From the NCBI GenBank assembly GCA_048615375.1, contig JBMCLJ010000033.1, forward strand, positions 1 through 13,401: 13,401 bases of DNA. The letters run 5' to 3'. Under the pieces are notes generated by a model. It saw nothing but the letters and a program-made list of their open reading frames with translations, made no database searches and was not told the DNA's origin. Made by a program: the position numbers and the translations under genes. Positions 1 to 7,392 of this stretch are shown piece by piece (within the stretch, counting starts at the first letter, position 1; each line of letters starts with the position of its first letter). The DNA comes from JBMCLJ01 sp048615375 (GTDB taxonomy: Bacteria > Patescibacteriota > Dojkabacteria > JAOAGR01).

Positions 1-502
1 CAGTCTTGCCTTTATCACGGTACAGTCCTGGAGGCGAATCATATTTAAAATAATACTCCATAATCCTGTCCGCTATCAGCCGTGCAAAAACTTGTCTTTC
101 ACGATCACGCTCACTTCGCGTAGATACTCGAGCTTCAGTATAGTCTTCTTCAGGTTTATCACCTCCTGAGGTGTTCACATGAGTGTTCGTGCGCTCTTTA
201 CCCGCATCACGTACAGTACCTGTGCTTTTACCTTCCGTACGCTTCACCGACCTGTCAAAATCAGCAGGATACAACGTTTCATTAAGCGAGAACTGCAGCT
301 GAGATGGCCTGGAGAAAGTTTCTCCTTGATACGGAGAAGTATCTACGGCAGGTGTCATGATCATCATGAGCATAATTATGACCAGTGTCATCAGAGCAAG
401 CGCGGTGGTAAGCAGGCTTGAACGCGTCTTTTCTACCACGAGCTGCATAATATTGTCCCTTGTGACCAGCTGTTTTACTTTCTTTAACCTCTCCATGGAC
501 AT
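1..502 (-). CDS. Membrane-anchored hypothetical protein, C-terminus cut off by window edge
   Basis: I do not recognise this protein. The minus-strand frame is open from the gyrA stop to the left edge. From the ATG at 502 (alternative ATG at 496) it begins MSMERLKKVKQ, a basic cytoplasmic-looking head. A single hydrophobic helix follows at about residues 29-48 (LLTTALALMTLVIIM region), then a polar, Ser/Thr/Glu/Arg-rich domain that would lie outside the membrane. The later part (TEARVSTRSERDRERQVF) is charged and helix-prone. Positive charge before the helix fits an N-in, C-out single-pass protein. No Shine-Dalgarno is visible. The 36 codons between the gyrA stop and this ATG are in the same frame, stop-free and hydrophobic, so the true N-terminus may lie further upstream. 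It is co-directional with gyrA and may be cotranscribed with it. The reading frame is well supported; the function is unknown. Confidence 0.6.
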   Translation of the reverse strand, partial: MSMERLKKVKQLVTRDNIMQLVVEKTRSSLLTTALALMTLVIIMLMMIMTPAVDTSPYQGETFSRPSQLQFSLNETLYPADFDRSVKRTEGKSTGTVRDAGKERTNTHVNTSGGDKPEEDYTEARVSTRSERDRERQVFARLIADRIMEYYFKYDSPPGLYRDKGKT

Positions 503-610
503 ATGTACTACCAATAGCCATGGTACCACATAGAGCGAAAATAGCAACAGCACCAGTACTGTCGTTACGTAAACGTCGTTGGCGTATTTTCGTATTAAGC
601 TGTGTATTCT

Positions 611-3256
611 CTAGAAAACTGTCATTACCGCGATCTGGTCATCACCTGGCATGCGGAATATGATAACGCCACTGGTGACTCTGCCCGCGACACGAATATT
701 CTCCAGAGGTGTTCGTATACTCTGGCCTTTTTCTGACATGAGGAGTATCTCTTTTTTCGGGTGATCAAGTATCCTCGCGGCAGCGATTTTTCCAGTCTTT
801 GAAGTAATTTTGTATCCAAACATGCCTTTAGTTCCTCGACCTTTTTGCGGGAAGTCTGAGAGCGGGGTGATTTTTCCAAAGCCTTTTTCGGAAACAACGA
901 GTACACGATCTTCTGTATTGCGAACCACATCCATCATAATGACATTATCATCACCTTCAAGCCTGATGCCCCGAACGCCGCGCGAAGTCCGTCCCGTGGC
1001 GCTCACTTTTGATTCATCAAATCGTACAGTCTTTGCATTCTCTGTCATCATGAGGACATCTGAGTCACCGTATGTTGGTCGGACGTAAAGCAACTCATCT
1101 CCAGGATCAAGAGAAATCGCGATAAGTCCATTTTTTCTGATACCTTCGAATTGATCGATACCTACTTTCTTTACAGTTCCTTTTTTTGTCGCCATAAAAA
1201 GGAATTTATAGTTTCTACCACCATCTTCAACAAGCTCTTCTCCTTCCTGTGTCTCTTCCGCGTCGAGAATACCACCACCGTTTTCTACCGAGCGGGCCAG
1301 GACGCTGGTGACGATCTCTCCCTGTTCGACGGAAACCAGGTTTACGAGTGGTAATCCCTTCGCCTTCCTCGCGTATTCAGGAATTTCATAGGCTCTGAGA
1401 GAGTATACTTTCCCTTTATTTGAAAAGAGTAGTACTTCTGAGTGAGTGTTGCAGTAAATCAAGTGGTTAATATAATCACCTTCCTTGGTTGAAGAACCAA
1501 TCGAACCTTTGCCTCCTCGAGTCTGGGAACGGAATTCACTTGCTTTCATTCGCTTGATATACCCCTGATGGGAGATCGAGACAATAATATTTTCTTTTTC
1601 TACAAGATCTTCTTCATTAAATTCACCTGGCATGCCTTTATTGACCCTGGTACGTCGTTTATCTCCAAATTTTTCTTTTACATCGAGCAGGGAATCTTTA
1701 ATGAGTCCCTCAATTTTTTCCTGCGAATCCAATCGCGCGGTTAATTCGTCAATGAGCGCTTTGACCTTATCGTATTCCTCCTGAAGTTTTTCCCGTTCCA
1801 GCGCAGCGAGTTTACGTAATTGCATGTCCAAGATGGCTTGTGCCTGAACATCCGTAAATCCATATTGTTCGATAAGACCCTGCTTTGCAATATCTGCATT
1901 CCTGGATGAACGGATAAGCTGGATTATTTCATCAATAATATCAAGCGCTTTTAACAATCCCTCCAGGATATGAATGTGAGCAATGTTTTTATTCAGATCG
2001 TAAATTGATGCACGAATAATCACTTGATATCGATGACGAATAAATTGTTCAAGGATTTGGCGTAAAGAGAGCACCCGGGGCTCTCCATCAACCAGTGCAA
2101 CCGTGTTAAAATTAAACGCTGATTGCATTTCTGTATACTTGTAGAGTTTATTCAGTACTACATTCGGTACAACCCCTCGTCTAAGCTCGACAACGAGTCG
2201 GATACCTTCTTTATTGGTACTTTCATCGCGGATATCCGAGATTCCTTCGATTTTCCCGTCTTTAAACAAATCATAGATTTTTTCCGCGAGTCGTGCTTTA
2301 TTCATCTGATAGGGGAGTTCTGTGATGATAATCTGCATCTTGCCTTTGTTGGCTTCTTCTATCGAAGCTACCGCGCGCATGAGGACACGACCTCGACCAG
2401 TTTCATACGCCTGCTGGATATCTTTACTATTATAGATTTCTGCACCGGTAGGGAAATCAGGACCTTTAACGTGCTTCATCAATTCGTCAATGGTAAGCGA
2501 AGTAAGAAATTCCGGGTATACAATACCTTTTGAACTAATATCGTAATCAACTGCTTCGTAGTAGTCTTTCGCGGCGTATTGAGAATAAGAGAATACATTT
2601 GTATCGTATTTATTCCCTTCATCGATCATGGCCACGAGACCATCAACTATCTCACCAAGATTGTGAGGAGCTATTTTTGTAGCCATCCCCACCGCGATAC
2701 CATCAGTTCCATTGATAAGCAGATTAGGAACAAGAGTAGGGAGGACGGTGGGTTCTACTTCTTCTCCGGTGAAGTTTGGGACAAAGTCAACAGTGTCTTT
2801 TTCTATTTTATCGAGTAAACGGGTAGAAATTTTCTCCAGGCGACACTCGGTATACCGGTACGCCGCCGGACTGTCTCCATCAATTGAACCAAAGTTTCCC
2901 TGACCATCAATCAATGGATATCGCAGTGTCCATTCCTGTACCATACGAGCAAGCGCATCGTACACGGAAGAGTCACCGTGTGGGTGATACTTTTTTAACA
3001 CTTCACCCACGACTCCGGCGCACTTGGAGTACTTCGAGCCAGGCATAATACCTTCTTTGAACATAGCGTAGAGTATTCTTCGCTGTACAGGTTTTAGTCC
3101 ATCACGAACATCCGGAAGCGCGCGGGCAACGATAACGCTCATCGCGTAATCAATGTACGCGTTTTTCATTTCATCAACAATAGAAACTCGCTTTATTCCG
3201 TTTATTATTTCTTGGGTAACAGCTGTTTGATTAACTGCATTAGTATTGTCTGCCAT
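611..3256 (-). CDS. gyrA: DNA gyrase subunit A
   Basis: GyrA is the breakage-reunion subunit of DNA gyrase, which with GyrB introduces negative supercoils using ATP. The protein is full length, 881 residues from the ATG at 3256 (MADNTNAV). The winged-helix/tower core contains the quinolone-pocket motif HGDSSVYD (Ser96 and Asp100, equivalent to E. coli Ser83 and Asp87, both unchanged) and the catalytic tyrosine in YRYTE (Tyr135). The C-terminal beta-pinwheel carries the GyrA box as QTRGGKG (about 578-584), which argues for GyrA over ParC. Upstream in-frame starts exist (ATG 3268, TTG 3280). A TATAAT box at 3270-3275 lies only 1 base from ATG 3268 and 13 bases from ATG 3256, which favours 3256 with a very short leader. 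Between the usual MID and TIDEL motifs there is an extra tyrosine-rich stretch of about 37 residues compared with E. coli GyrA. The stop is TAG. Confidence 0.97.
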   Translation of the reverse strand: MADNTNAVNQTAVTQEIINGIKRVSIVDEMKNAYIDYAMSVIVARALPDVRDGLKPVQRRILYAMFKEGIMPGSKYSKCAGVVGEVLKKYHPHGDSSVYDALARMVQEWTLRYPLIDGQGNFGSIDGDSPAAYRYTECRLEKISTRLLDKIEKDTVDFVPNFTGEEVEPTVLPTLVPNLLINGTDGIAVGMATKIAPHNLGEIVDGLVAMIDEGNKYDTNVFSYSQYAAKDYYEAVDYDISSKGIVYPEFLTSLTIDELMKHVKGPDFPTGAEIYNSKDIQQAYETGRGRVLMRAVASIEEANKGKMQIIITELPYQMNKARLAEKIYDLFKDGKIEGISDIRDESTNKEGIRLVVELRRGVVPNVVLNKLYKYTEMQSAFNFNTVALVDGEPRVLSLRQILEQFIRHRYQVIIRASIYDLNKNIAHIHILEGLLKALDIIDEIIQLIRSSRNADIAKQGLIEQYGFTDVQAQAILDMQLRKLAALEREKLQEEYDKVKALIDELTARLDSQEKIEGLIKDSLLDVKEKFGDKRRTRVNKGMPGEFNEEDLVEKENIIVSISHQGYIKRMKASEFRSQTRGGKGSIGSSTKEGDYINHLIYCNTHSEVLLFSNKGKVYSLRAYEIPEYARKAKGLPLVNLVSVEQGEIVTSVLARSVENGGGILDAEETQEGEELVEDGGRNYKFLFMATKKGTVKKVGIDQFEGIRKNGLIAISLDPGDELLYVRPTYGDSDVLMMTENAKTVRFDESKVSATGRTSRGVRGIRLEGDDNVIMMDVVRNTEDRVLVVSEKGFGKITPLSDFPQKGRGTKGMFGYKITSKTGKIAAARILDHPKKEILLMSEKGQSIRTPLENIRVAGRVTSGVIIFRMPGDDQIAVMTVF

Positions 3257-3269
3257 AAAAATCTTCATG

Positions 3270-3275
3270 ATTATA
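3270..3275 (-). promoter_or_regulatory. Putative -10 box of gyrA
   Basis: A perfect TATAAT lies on the minus strand 13 bases before the preferred gyrA ATG. The expected transcription start would leave only about 6 leader bases. No good -35 hexamer lies 16-18 bases upstream, so the call rests on the -10 alone. Confidence 0.4.
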
Positions 3276-3280
3276 AACAA

Positions 3281-3593
3281 AAAATCAGGAATGGGAAAAT
3301 GGGCGACAAAATGCTGAAAAGTATGTGGGTGAAATAATGGATGTGCCGACGGTTAAGGTACGTACTAGGAAGAAGTAAAGTTATCCTTCCTATTAGCAGG
3401 CTTGTATGTAGATAAATAGACTATGGTCAATTCAGTGTTTGTTGACATTTCAACCCTAAGCTATTAACACAAAGCGTATACAGTAAATCTCCTGAACTAT
3501 ATTATGTTCAGGAGATTTATACTTTAAAAAAAGTTAATGTAGAGTTGACTCACTATACCTGCAAAACTACTCAAAGTTTATGAGCACTTCTAT
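3281..3593. other. Gene-free stretch upstream of gyrA
   Basis: This gap of about 310 bases lies between the gyrA start and the 3' end of the next minus-strand gene. I find no convincing coding frame in it. It holds the strong inverted repeat at 3484-3519 and a weaker 7-base stem (3366-3372 with 3386-3392). A TTGACA hexamer occurs near 3443 on the plus strand, but no -10 or gene follows it. Confidence 0.5.
3484..3519. terminator. 14-base perfect inverted repeat, possible terminator
   Basis: The arms TAAATCTCCTGAAC (3484-3497) and GTTCAGGAGATTTA (3506-3519) are perfectly complementary around an 8-base AT loop. The site lies about 75 bases beyond the stop of the minus-strand gene at 3594, which suits a transcription terminator. 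The U-tract is only the TTTA built into the stem base, so a regulatory hairpin or protein-binding palindrome is also possible. Confidence 0.4.
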
Positions 3594-4214
3594 TTAAGGG
3601 CGTTCAATAGCGGGTAGCCGTGAGTATGTAACTACTAATGGCTCAGTAGTAACGGCGCCAGTTCCTGAATTCACCATATGAAACTGACTCACTGTAGCCG
3701 GATGAACGATCAGTTTTTCATCATAGTTTCCATTTCTCGCATTGTTGGCTACCAATAACCTGATGTCATTTGCTCCCGCTGCAAATAAAGGGACATGAGT
3801 AAGTGCCTCTAAAATATCTCCTACAGGTGTTGGCTCTCGAGTACTGAATTCTTCTGTTACAAAATACCCATGATTTCCACCAGGATAGGTGATTACTCTT
3901 TGGATAGATGCTTGCAATATCATAGTCTTGCCATCCGGTGGCCAAAGAACTTCAACTTCTCCAGGAAGACGATTACGGTCTTGTGGATTCTGATCCATAG
4001 CTAACAAATCAGGTGTGATCTGCATCATTGCTCTCTCGTACGGCGTTAATACATCTGGCTGCATAATAATTGAATAATCCACCACCGAACGATGTGCATG
4101 AAGCTGATCTAATAATAAGGCTCTTGGAACTTGGTCATCAGGTAATATTCCAAAGTTTAGTTGAGTTGCTAGGGGCAACATGTTTACCCATTCTATATTA
4201 TTAATTCTTTCCAT
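3594..4214 (-). CDS. Hypothetical protein, 206 residues
   Basis: I recognise no family here. The protein starts MERINNIEWVNMLP at an ATG with no Shine-Dalgarno, and it has no signal peptide or membrane helix. It looks like one soluble domain. The first half is helical and polar (residues 28-75, with LLLDQLHAHRS and TPYERAMMQITPDLL). The second half resembles beta-strands (EVEVLWPPDGKTMILQASI, YPGGNHGYFVTEEF, NDIRLLVANN, KLIVHPATVSQFHMV, PLVVTYSRLP). It contains a single cluster GGNHGYF but no known catalytic motif. Codon-like composition across the full open frame and the clear beta-strand periodicity support a real gene. It stands alone, flanked by gene-free stretches on both sides with a hairpin downstream, so it looks monocistronic. 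Function unknown. Confidence 0.7.
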   Translation of the reverse strand: MERINNIEWVNMLPLATQLNFGILPDDQVPRALLLDQLHAHRSVVDYSIIMQPDVLTPYERAMMQITPDLLAMDQNPQDRNRLPGEVEVLWPPDGKTMILQASIQRVITYPGGNHGYFVTEEFSTREPTPVGDILEALTHVPLFAAGANDIRLLVANNARNGNYDEKLIVHPATVSQFHMVNSGTGAVTTEPLVVTYSRLPAIERP

Positions 4215-4358
4215 AGTATTTTATTAAAAATTAAATTGTATCTTATATACTCAGTATGGATTATACCCTATTGTTTTCTAATAATGCAAATCGCGCAACA
4301 TATCAGAGTTTTCCAGAGTAGTATGCTACGTATACTTATTCCCAATATACTGTTCTTA

Positions 4359-4391
4359 TGCAGGAGTCTATCAGATAAAATGACTCCTGCA
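4359..4391. repeat. 10-base perfect inverted repeat with 13-base loop
   Basis: TGCAGGAGTC (4359-4368) pairs perfectly with GACTCCTGCA (4382-4391). There is no T-run on either side, so it is a poor intrinsic terminator. It shares the CAGGAG/CTCCTG core with the inverted repeat at 3484-3519. It may be a structured RNA element or a protein-binding site; its role is unknown. Confidence 0.4.
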
Positions 4392-4600
4392 CGAAGTGAA
4401 TTCAAAGTGCAGCTCAATTGCGAGAAAAATTGAAGCAGATAGTAGACCGCGTTGTTGGCTGAGAAGAGATATACTTGAATACAGAGGAAAAATAGATTAC
4501 TTAAACTTACCCCTCTCAAGCAAGAAAGTACAGTGCGAGGAAATGAAACTCCAATGCAGGTACGTTTTAAATATTTAAAATCACTAGAACATCAAAAACT

Positions 4601-4637
4601 TCTTAAAAATGATTAAAAACAATCCTTTGTTTAATCA
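4601..4637 (-). terminator. Possible intrinsic terminator of the metalloprotease gene
   Basis: Read on the minus strand, TGATTAAA (4637-4630) pairs with TTTAATCA (4617-4610), with room for two further pairs. The stem is followed directly by a run of five T. It lies about 110 bases beyond the stop at 4746. The stem is AT-rich, so termination would be weak. Confidence 0.4.
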
Positions 4638-4745
4638 CATGGATTCACGTAAGAAAAAATAAGAGCAGACAGAGCAAAAAAATATAGCAAATTGTAATAC
4701 ACTTGATTTACCGACACATTATCACTATATTAAATTTACATTATA

Positions 4746-5882
4746 CTAATACACACTCAACACCATCGTAACCACCCGTAAGGGGTTATCATCGATGGTG
4801 AAATGTACTCGATACAGGTTTTTGTACAGAAATTCTCCTTTTCCATTACTCTCCGTGGAACCATTCCAGCCTCTTGATTCAAACTCCTCAGTCAGCGTAC
4901 GAGCGAAATCACTGACACTTACTCGCTCTGTACTCTGAAAATTTATAACATCCTGGGTTAATGCCGCCTTATCTGTATGCTTTTCCAGGAATGCCAGATC
5001 AGAAGGATCTACTTTTCGCTGTTGCATTGTTTCTCTGAGAGGCAGTGTTCCCTGCATTACTTCAGAATGTGACATGCCCAGCCAGTTGAGCACCCAGCGA
5101 ACGCGGGAAGGTGACAACACAAACTCATCTCCAATGAGCAAGGTCCCTACTGAATCAGCCATATCTTCGACGGGACTTTCCCTGCCGTACGCCGTTGTCT
5201 TATCATTTCCTCCAAGCGACCACCTTGAGCCAACAACCTCCCAGCCCTGTAGCGCAATCCAGTCCTGTACCAGGCTGGAGTTTTCCAGGTAGGTTTCCTG
5301 ATAGTTTTCAGGGAAAGAGCCGATGGTAAAAAACTGGGCAACATGGGTAAACTCATGGGTAAAAATCCTGTACAATCCCCTGAACGTTCCTGTATCGTAG
5401 TTATTCTTTTTAACAAAGGTATTATCCCCGACAAAAATATTAGGTCCACTCGCGTACGCCACGCCACCCGGACGTGCCTGACGCAATTCTACATCATACA
5501 GCGTTGTAGAGATAATCGCCCACGGCCGGTACTCAAAAAGCCTCTGTGGCATAATATCTATAATCCGTTTCAGGATACCGAGCTCTTCGGGGGAAAACAC
5601 TCTCGTCTCGGTAGAAATCAGCCGTACATCTTTATACACCTCCTCGCTGGCGACATCATCAGGAATTTCCTTAAAACCGCCCTCGAATGAAAGCTTCCGC
5701 AAGCCACTGCCACTTGTTTGTTCACTGATCAGTTGCGAAGAAATATTTTCCGCTATATACTCCTCATTCAGGACCTCTCTCTCTATCCAGGGATATGCGA
5801 AATACGTAGAAACACCAAGCCCCAGTGCGATAAGCACCATAAAAGCGATGTGTACTGGCAGACTTTTACGGGATGGCTGCAT
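4746..5882 (-). CDS. Membrane-anchored HExxH zinc metalloprotease-like protein
   Basis: This 378-residue protein begins with a short basic head (MQPSRKSLP) and one hydrophobic helix at about residues 11-30, so it is probably a signal-anchored or secreted protein. The remainder would lie outside the membrane. Residues 176-180 read HEFTH inside RIFTHEFTHVAQFF, a classic HExxH zinc-binding helix. Glu239 in SPVEDMADSVG lies about 60 residues later and could be the third ligand, as in gluzincin proteases. The region before the HExxH (VAYASGPNIFVGDNTF) fits the edge strand that usually precedes it. I cannot name a specific peptidase family, and activity is inferred from the motif alone. The ATG at 5882 has no strong Shine-Dalgarno. 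The gene is divergent to the AAA/DUF4143 gene across a 197-base gap and has a possible terminator downstream. Confidence 0.75.
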   Translation of the reverse strand: MQPSRKSLPVHIAFMVLIALGLGVSTYFAYPWIEREVLNEEYIAENISSQLISEQTSGSGLRKLSFEGGFKEIPDDVASEEVYKDVRLISTETRVFSPEELGILKRIIDIMPQRLFEYRPWAIISTTLYDVELRQARPGGVAYASGPNIFVGDNTFVKKNNYDTGTFRGLYRIFTHEFTHVAQFFTIGSFPENYQETYLENSSLVQDWIALQGWEVVGSRWSLGGNDKTTAYGRESPVEDMADSVGTLLIGDEFVLSPSRVRWVLNWLGMSHSEVMQGTLPLRETMQQRKVDPSDLAFLEKHTDKAALTQDVINFQSTERVSVSDFARTLTEEFESRGWNGSTESNGKGEFLYKNLYRVHFTIDDNPLRVVTMVLSVY

Positions 5883-6031
5883 ATATTCTACGAATTACCT
5901 AAATGCTCGTAGGATGAAGTATAGCAAAAATATGCCAGGAAGTAATGAAGGGTGCAGGGCATATATCACCATACTATTTCCTGGAGTATGTATGGAAGAT
6001 TTTGTCGGGCAGGCGCTTACTCAAGCAAAAT

Positions 6032-6079
6032 ATCTAGATTTTTTGTTGACAATCTGGCAATATATCTAGATAATTTGTT
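6032..6079 (+). repeat. Two 16-base direct repeats with palindromic core over the promoter (candidate operators)
   Basis: ATCTAGATTTTTTGTT (6032-6047) and ATCTAGATAATTTGTT (6064-6079) match at 14 of 16 positions with a 32-base period, about three helical turns. Each opens with the 8-base palindrome ATCTAGAT. The first copy runs into the -35 box and the second covers the -10 box up to the start codon. This arrangement suits a dimeric repressor or an autoregulator binding both sites on one helix face. Confidence 0.5.
6046..6074 (+). promoter_or_regulatory. Near-consensus sigma70-type promoter of the AAA/DUF4143 gene
   Basis: TTGACA (6046-6051) is perfect and is followed by a 17-base spacer and GATAAT (6069-6074). 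Only 5 bases separate the -10 from the ATG at 6080, so transcription should begin at or next to the start codon and give a leaderless mRNA. Confidence 0.75.
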
Positions 6080-7309
6080 ATGAAATTGCAAAGAACAGAT
6101 TTTAAATCCCTCATACCTGAAAACTACATACCCCGATCCATTCATAATGAACTTTATAACCATATCACGTCCAGAAAAGAAGTGACTATTCTTTACGGTC
6201 CTCGTCAAGTGGGTAAAAGTTCAGAAATAATCAATATCGCGCGTATAATTCACAACAATACCCCTCAAACAGACCTGTTTTACTACAACCTTGATCAACC
6301 CTCGAAAGATTTTAACGATGTTGAAAATTTTATTAGCATAATTACTACACAATGTGAGTTTCCAGAGAATATATGTTACATATTTATCGATGAGGCGCAA
6401 CGTTTGTCCAATATTGGACTTTTTACCAAGTATATTTATGATAAAAAACTTAATTTCAAATTTATTCTCACAGGCTCAGCATCCCTTGATATAAAAGAAA
6501 AAATTAAAGAGCCACTTACAGGAAGGAAGAAAGAATTTTATCTAAACTCCTTATCTTTACCTGAGATATTGCAGTACAATGGCATTGAGCAGCACAGGAT
6601 AACAGGCTACTTCTCTGAATTAGGTGACATTCTCGATAAGTACCTGATATGGGGAGGATATCCCGAAGTTGTATTAGAGCCTTCTGTTGAGCGAAAACAA
6701 GAAAAATTAGAGGAAATTGCCGATTCATACATTTTAAGAGATATGATGAGTCTCTTTGAATTGGGTAATGTAGACATGATCAGGGCTGTAAGCATTTACT
6801 TAGCTGAGTGTATTGGGAACTTATACAGTGAACACGGCACTTCAATGCTACTCTCTTATTCACGTACTGAAGTTGCGAGAATAATTCATGCGCTTGAAAA
6901 GTCGTTTGTGTTACAACTGATACCTTCATTTTCAAAACACAAGTCAAAAGAGCTGCTACACGCAAAAAAGATATATTTCCATGATTGTGGTATAAGGAAT
7001 GCCTTGATTAGTCGTTTAGACGAATATGTGTTGCTCTCAGACCGTGGGAAATTATTCGAAAACGCTATCGCTGCTCACTTCTTCACAAAATACGGAAGAA
7101 ATAAGGTGAAGTTCTGGCGCACTCAGAATAAAACTGAGGTAGATTTTGTTATACAAAACTCTATTTCCAATATAGAGGCGTATGAAACAAAATACGTGCA
7201 TGACAAAGATAGCATACCACGTAGCTTAGGCAGTTTCATAGGTAACTATAATCAGTTTATTGCAAAAAGTGGAGTAATATCCAGGAAGAACTATTGGAAG
7301 TATATTTAA
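6080..7309 (+). CDS. AAA family ATPase with DUF4143 nuclease-like C-terminal domain
   Basis: The 409-residue protein has the standard AAA_14 plus DUF4143 layout. The ATPase half carries Walker A GPRQVGKS (40-47), Walker B YIFIDEAQ (100-107) and a sensor-1-like LTGSAS (130-135). The middle has the characteristic LIWGGYPEVV (189-198) and YILRDM (217-222). The C-terminal part has FEN (326-328), then FWRTQNKTEVDFVI (345-358) and an ExK at 369-371, which resembles a PD-(D/E)xK nuclease fold. Members of this family are common, patchily distributed bacterial and archaeal ATPases without a settled cellular role. The start is fixed by the promoter 5 bases upstream. The gene is visibly more AT-rich than gyrA or the pilus ATPase, which may hint at transfer. 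Its family is sure; its function is not. Confidence 0.92.
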   Translation: MKLQRTDFKSLIPENYIPRSIHNELYNHITSRKEVTILYGPRQVGKSSEIINIARIIHNNTPQTDLFYYNLDQPSKDFNDVENFISIITTQCEFPENICYIFIDEAQRLSNIGLFTKYIYDKKLNFKFILTGSASLDIKEKIKEPLTGRKKEFYLNSLSLPEILQYNGIEQHRITGYFSELGDILDKYLIWGGYPEVVLEPSVERKQEKLEEIADSYILRDMMSLFELGNVDMIRAVSIYLAECIGNLYSEHGTSMLLSYSRTEVARIIHALEKSFVLQLIPSFSKHKSKELLHAKKIYFHDCGIRNALISRLDEYVLLSDRGKLFENAIAAHFFTKYGRNKVKFWRTQNKTEVDFVIQNSISNIEAYETKYVHDKDSIPRSLGSFIGNYNQFIAKSGVISRKNYWKYI

Positions 7310-7392
7310 ACTGTTAAAGGCATGAGATGAATTCAGTATAACAACTCTCACAAAAGGCATTTTATAGAGCAACGAATTGCCCACTCACCAAT

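Larger units (their letters stand above)
4215..4745. other. AT-rich gap with hairpins and possible decayed coding fragments
   Basis: This stretch of about 530 bases between two minus-strand genes holds no gene I would call. Plus-strand frames give short coding-like fragments: AAQLREKLKQIVDRVVG then a stop (about 4410-4454), and DILEYRGKIDYLNLPLSSKK in another frame (about 4464-4525). They look like remnants of a broken gene, but I cannot match them. The gap also contains the hairpin at 4359-4391, a 16-base AT palindrome (4565-4580) and a terminator-like hairpin (4601-4637). Confidence 0.4.

Noticed and set aside
282..521. 79-residue minus-strand ORF downstream of gyrA
   Set aside because: It lies over the longer frame that is open from 610 to the left edge, and it stops at 282. 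The longer frame has the membrane anchor and domain-like continuation.
4268..4519. 83-residue minus-strand ORF rich in Cys and hydrophobic residues
   Set aside because: It spans the 4359-4391 hairpin, has irregular composition and no ribosome site or promoter. It looks like chance in AT-rich DNA.
5848..6069. 73-residue plus-strand ORF upstream of the DUF4143 gene
   Set aside because: It overlaps the start of the metalloprotease gene and runs across the promoter and repeats at 6032-6074.
6080..7309. A defence or toxin-antitoxin system around the DUF4143 ATPase
   Set aside because: No partner toxin, antitoxin, nuclease or restriction gene lies next to it; its neighbours are a protease-like gene and def.
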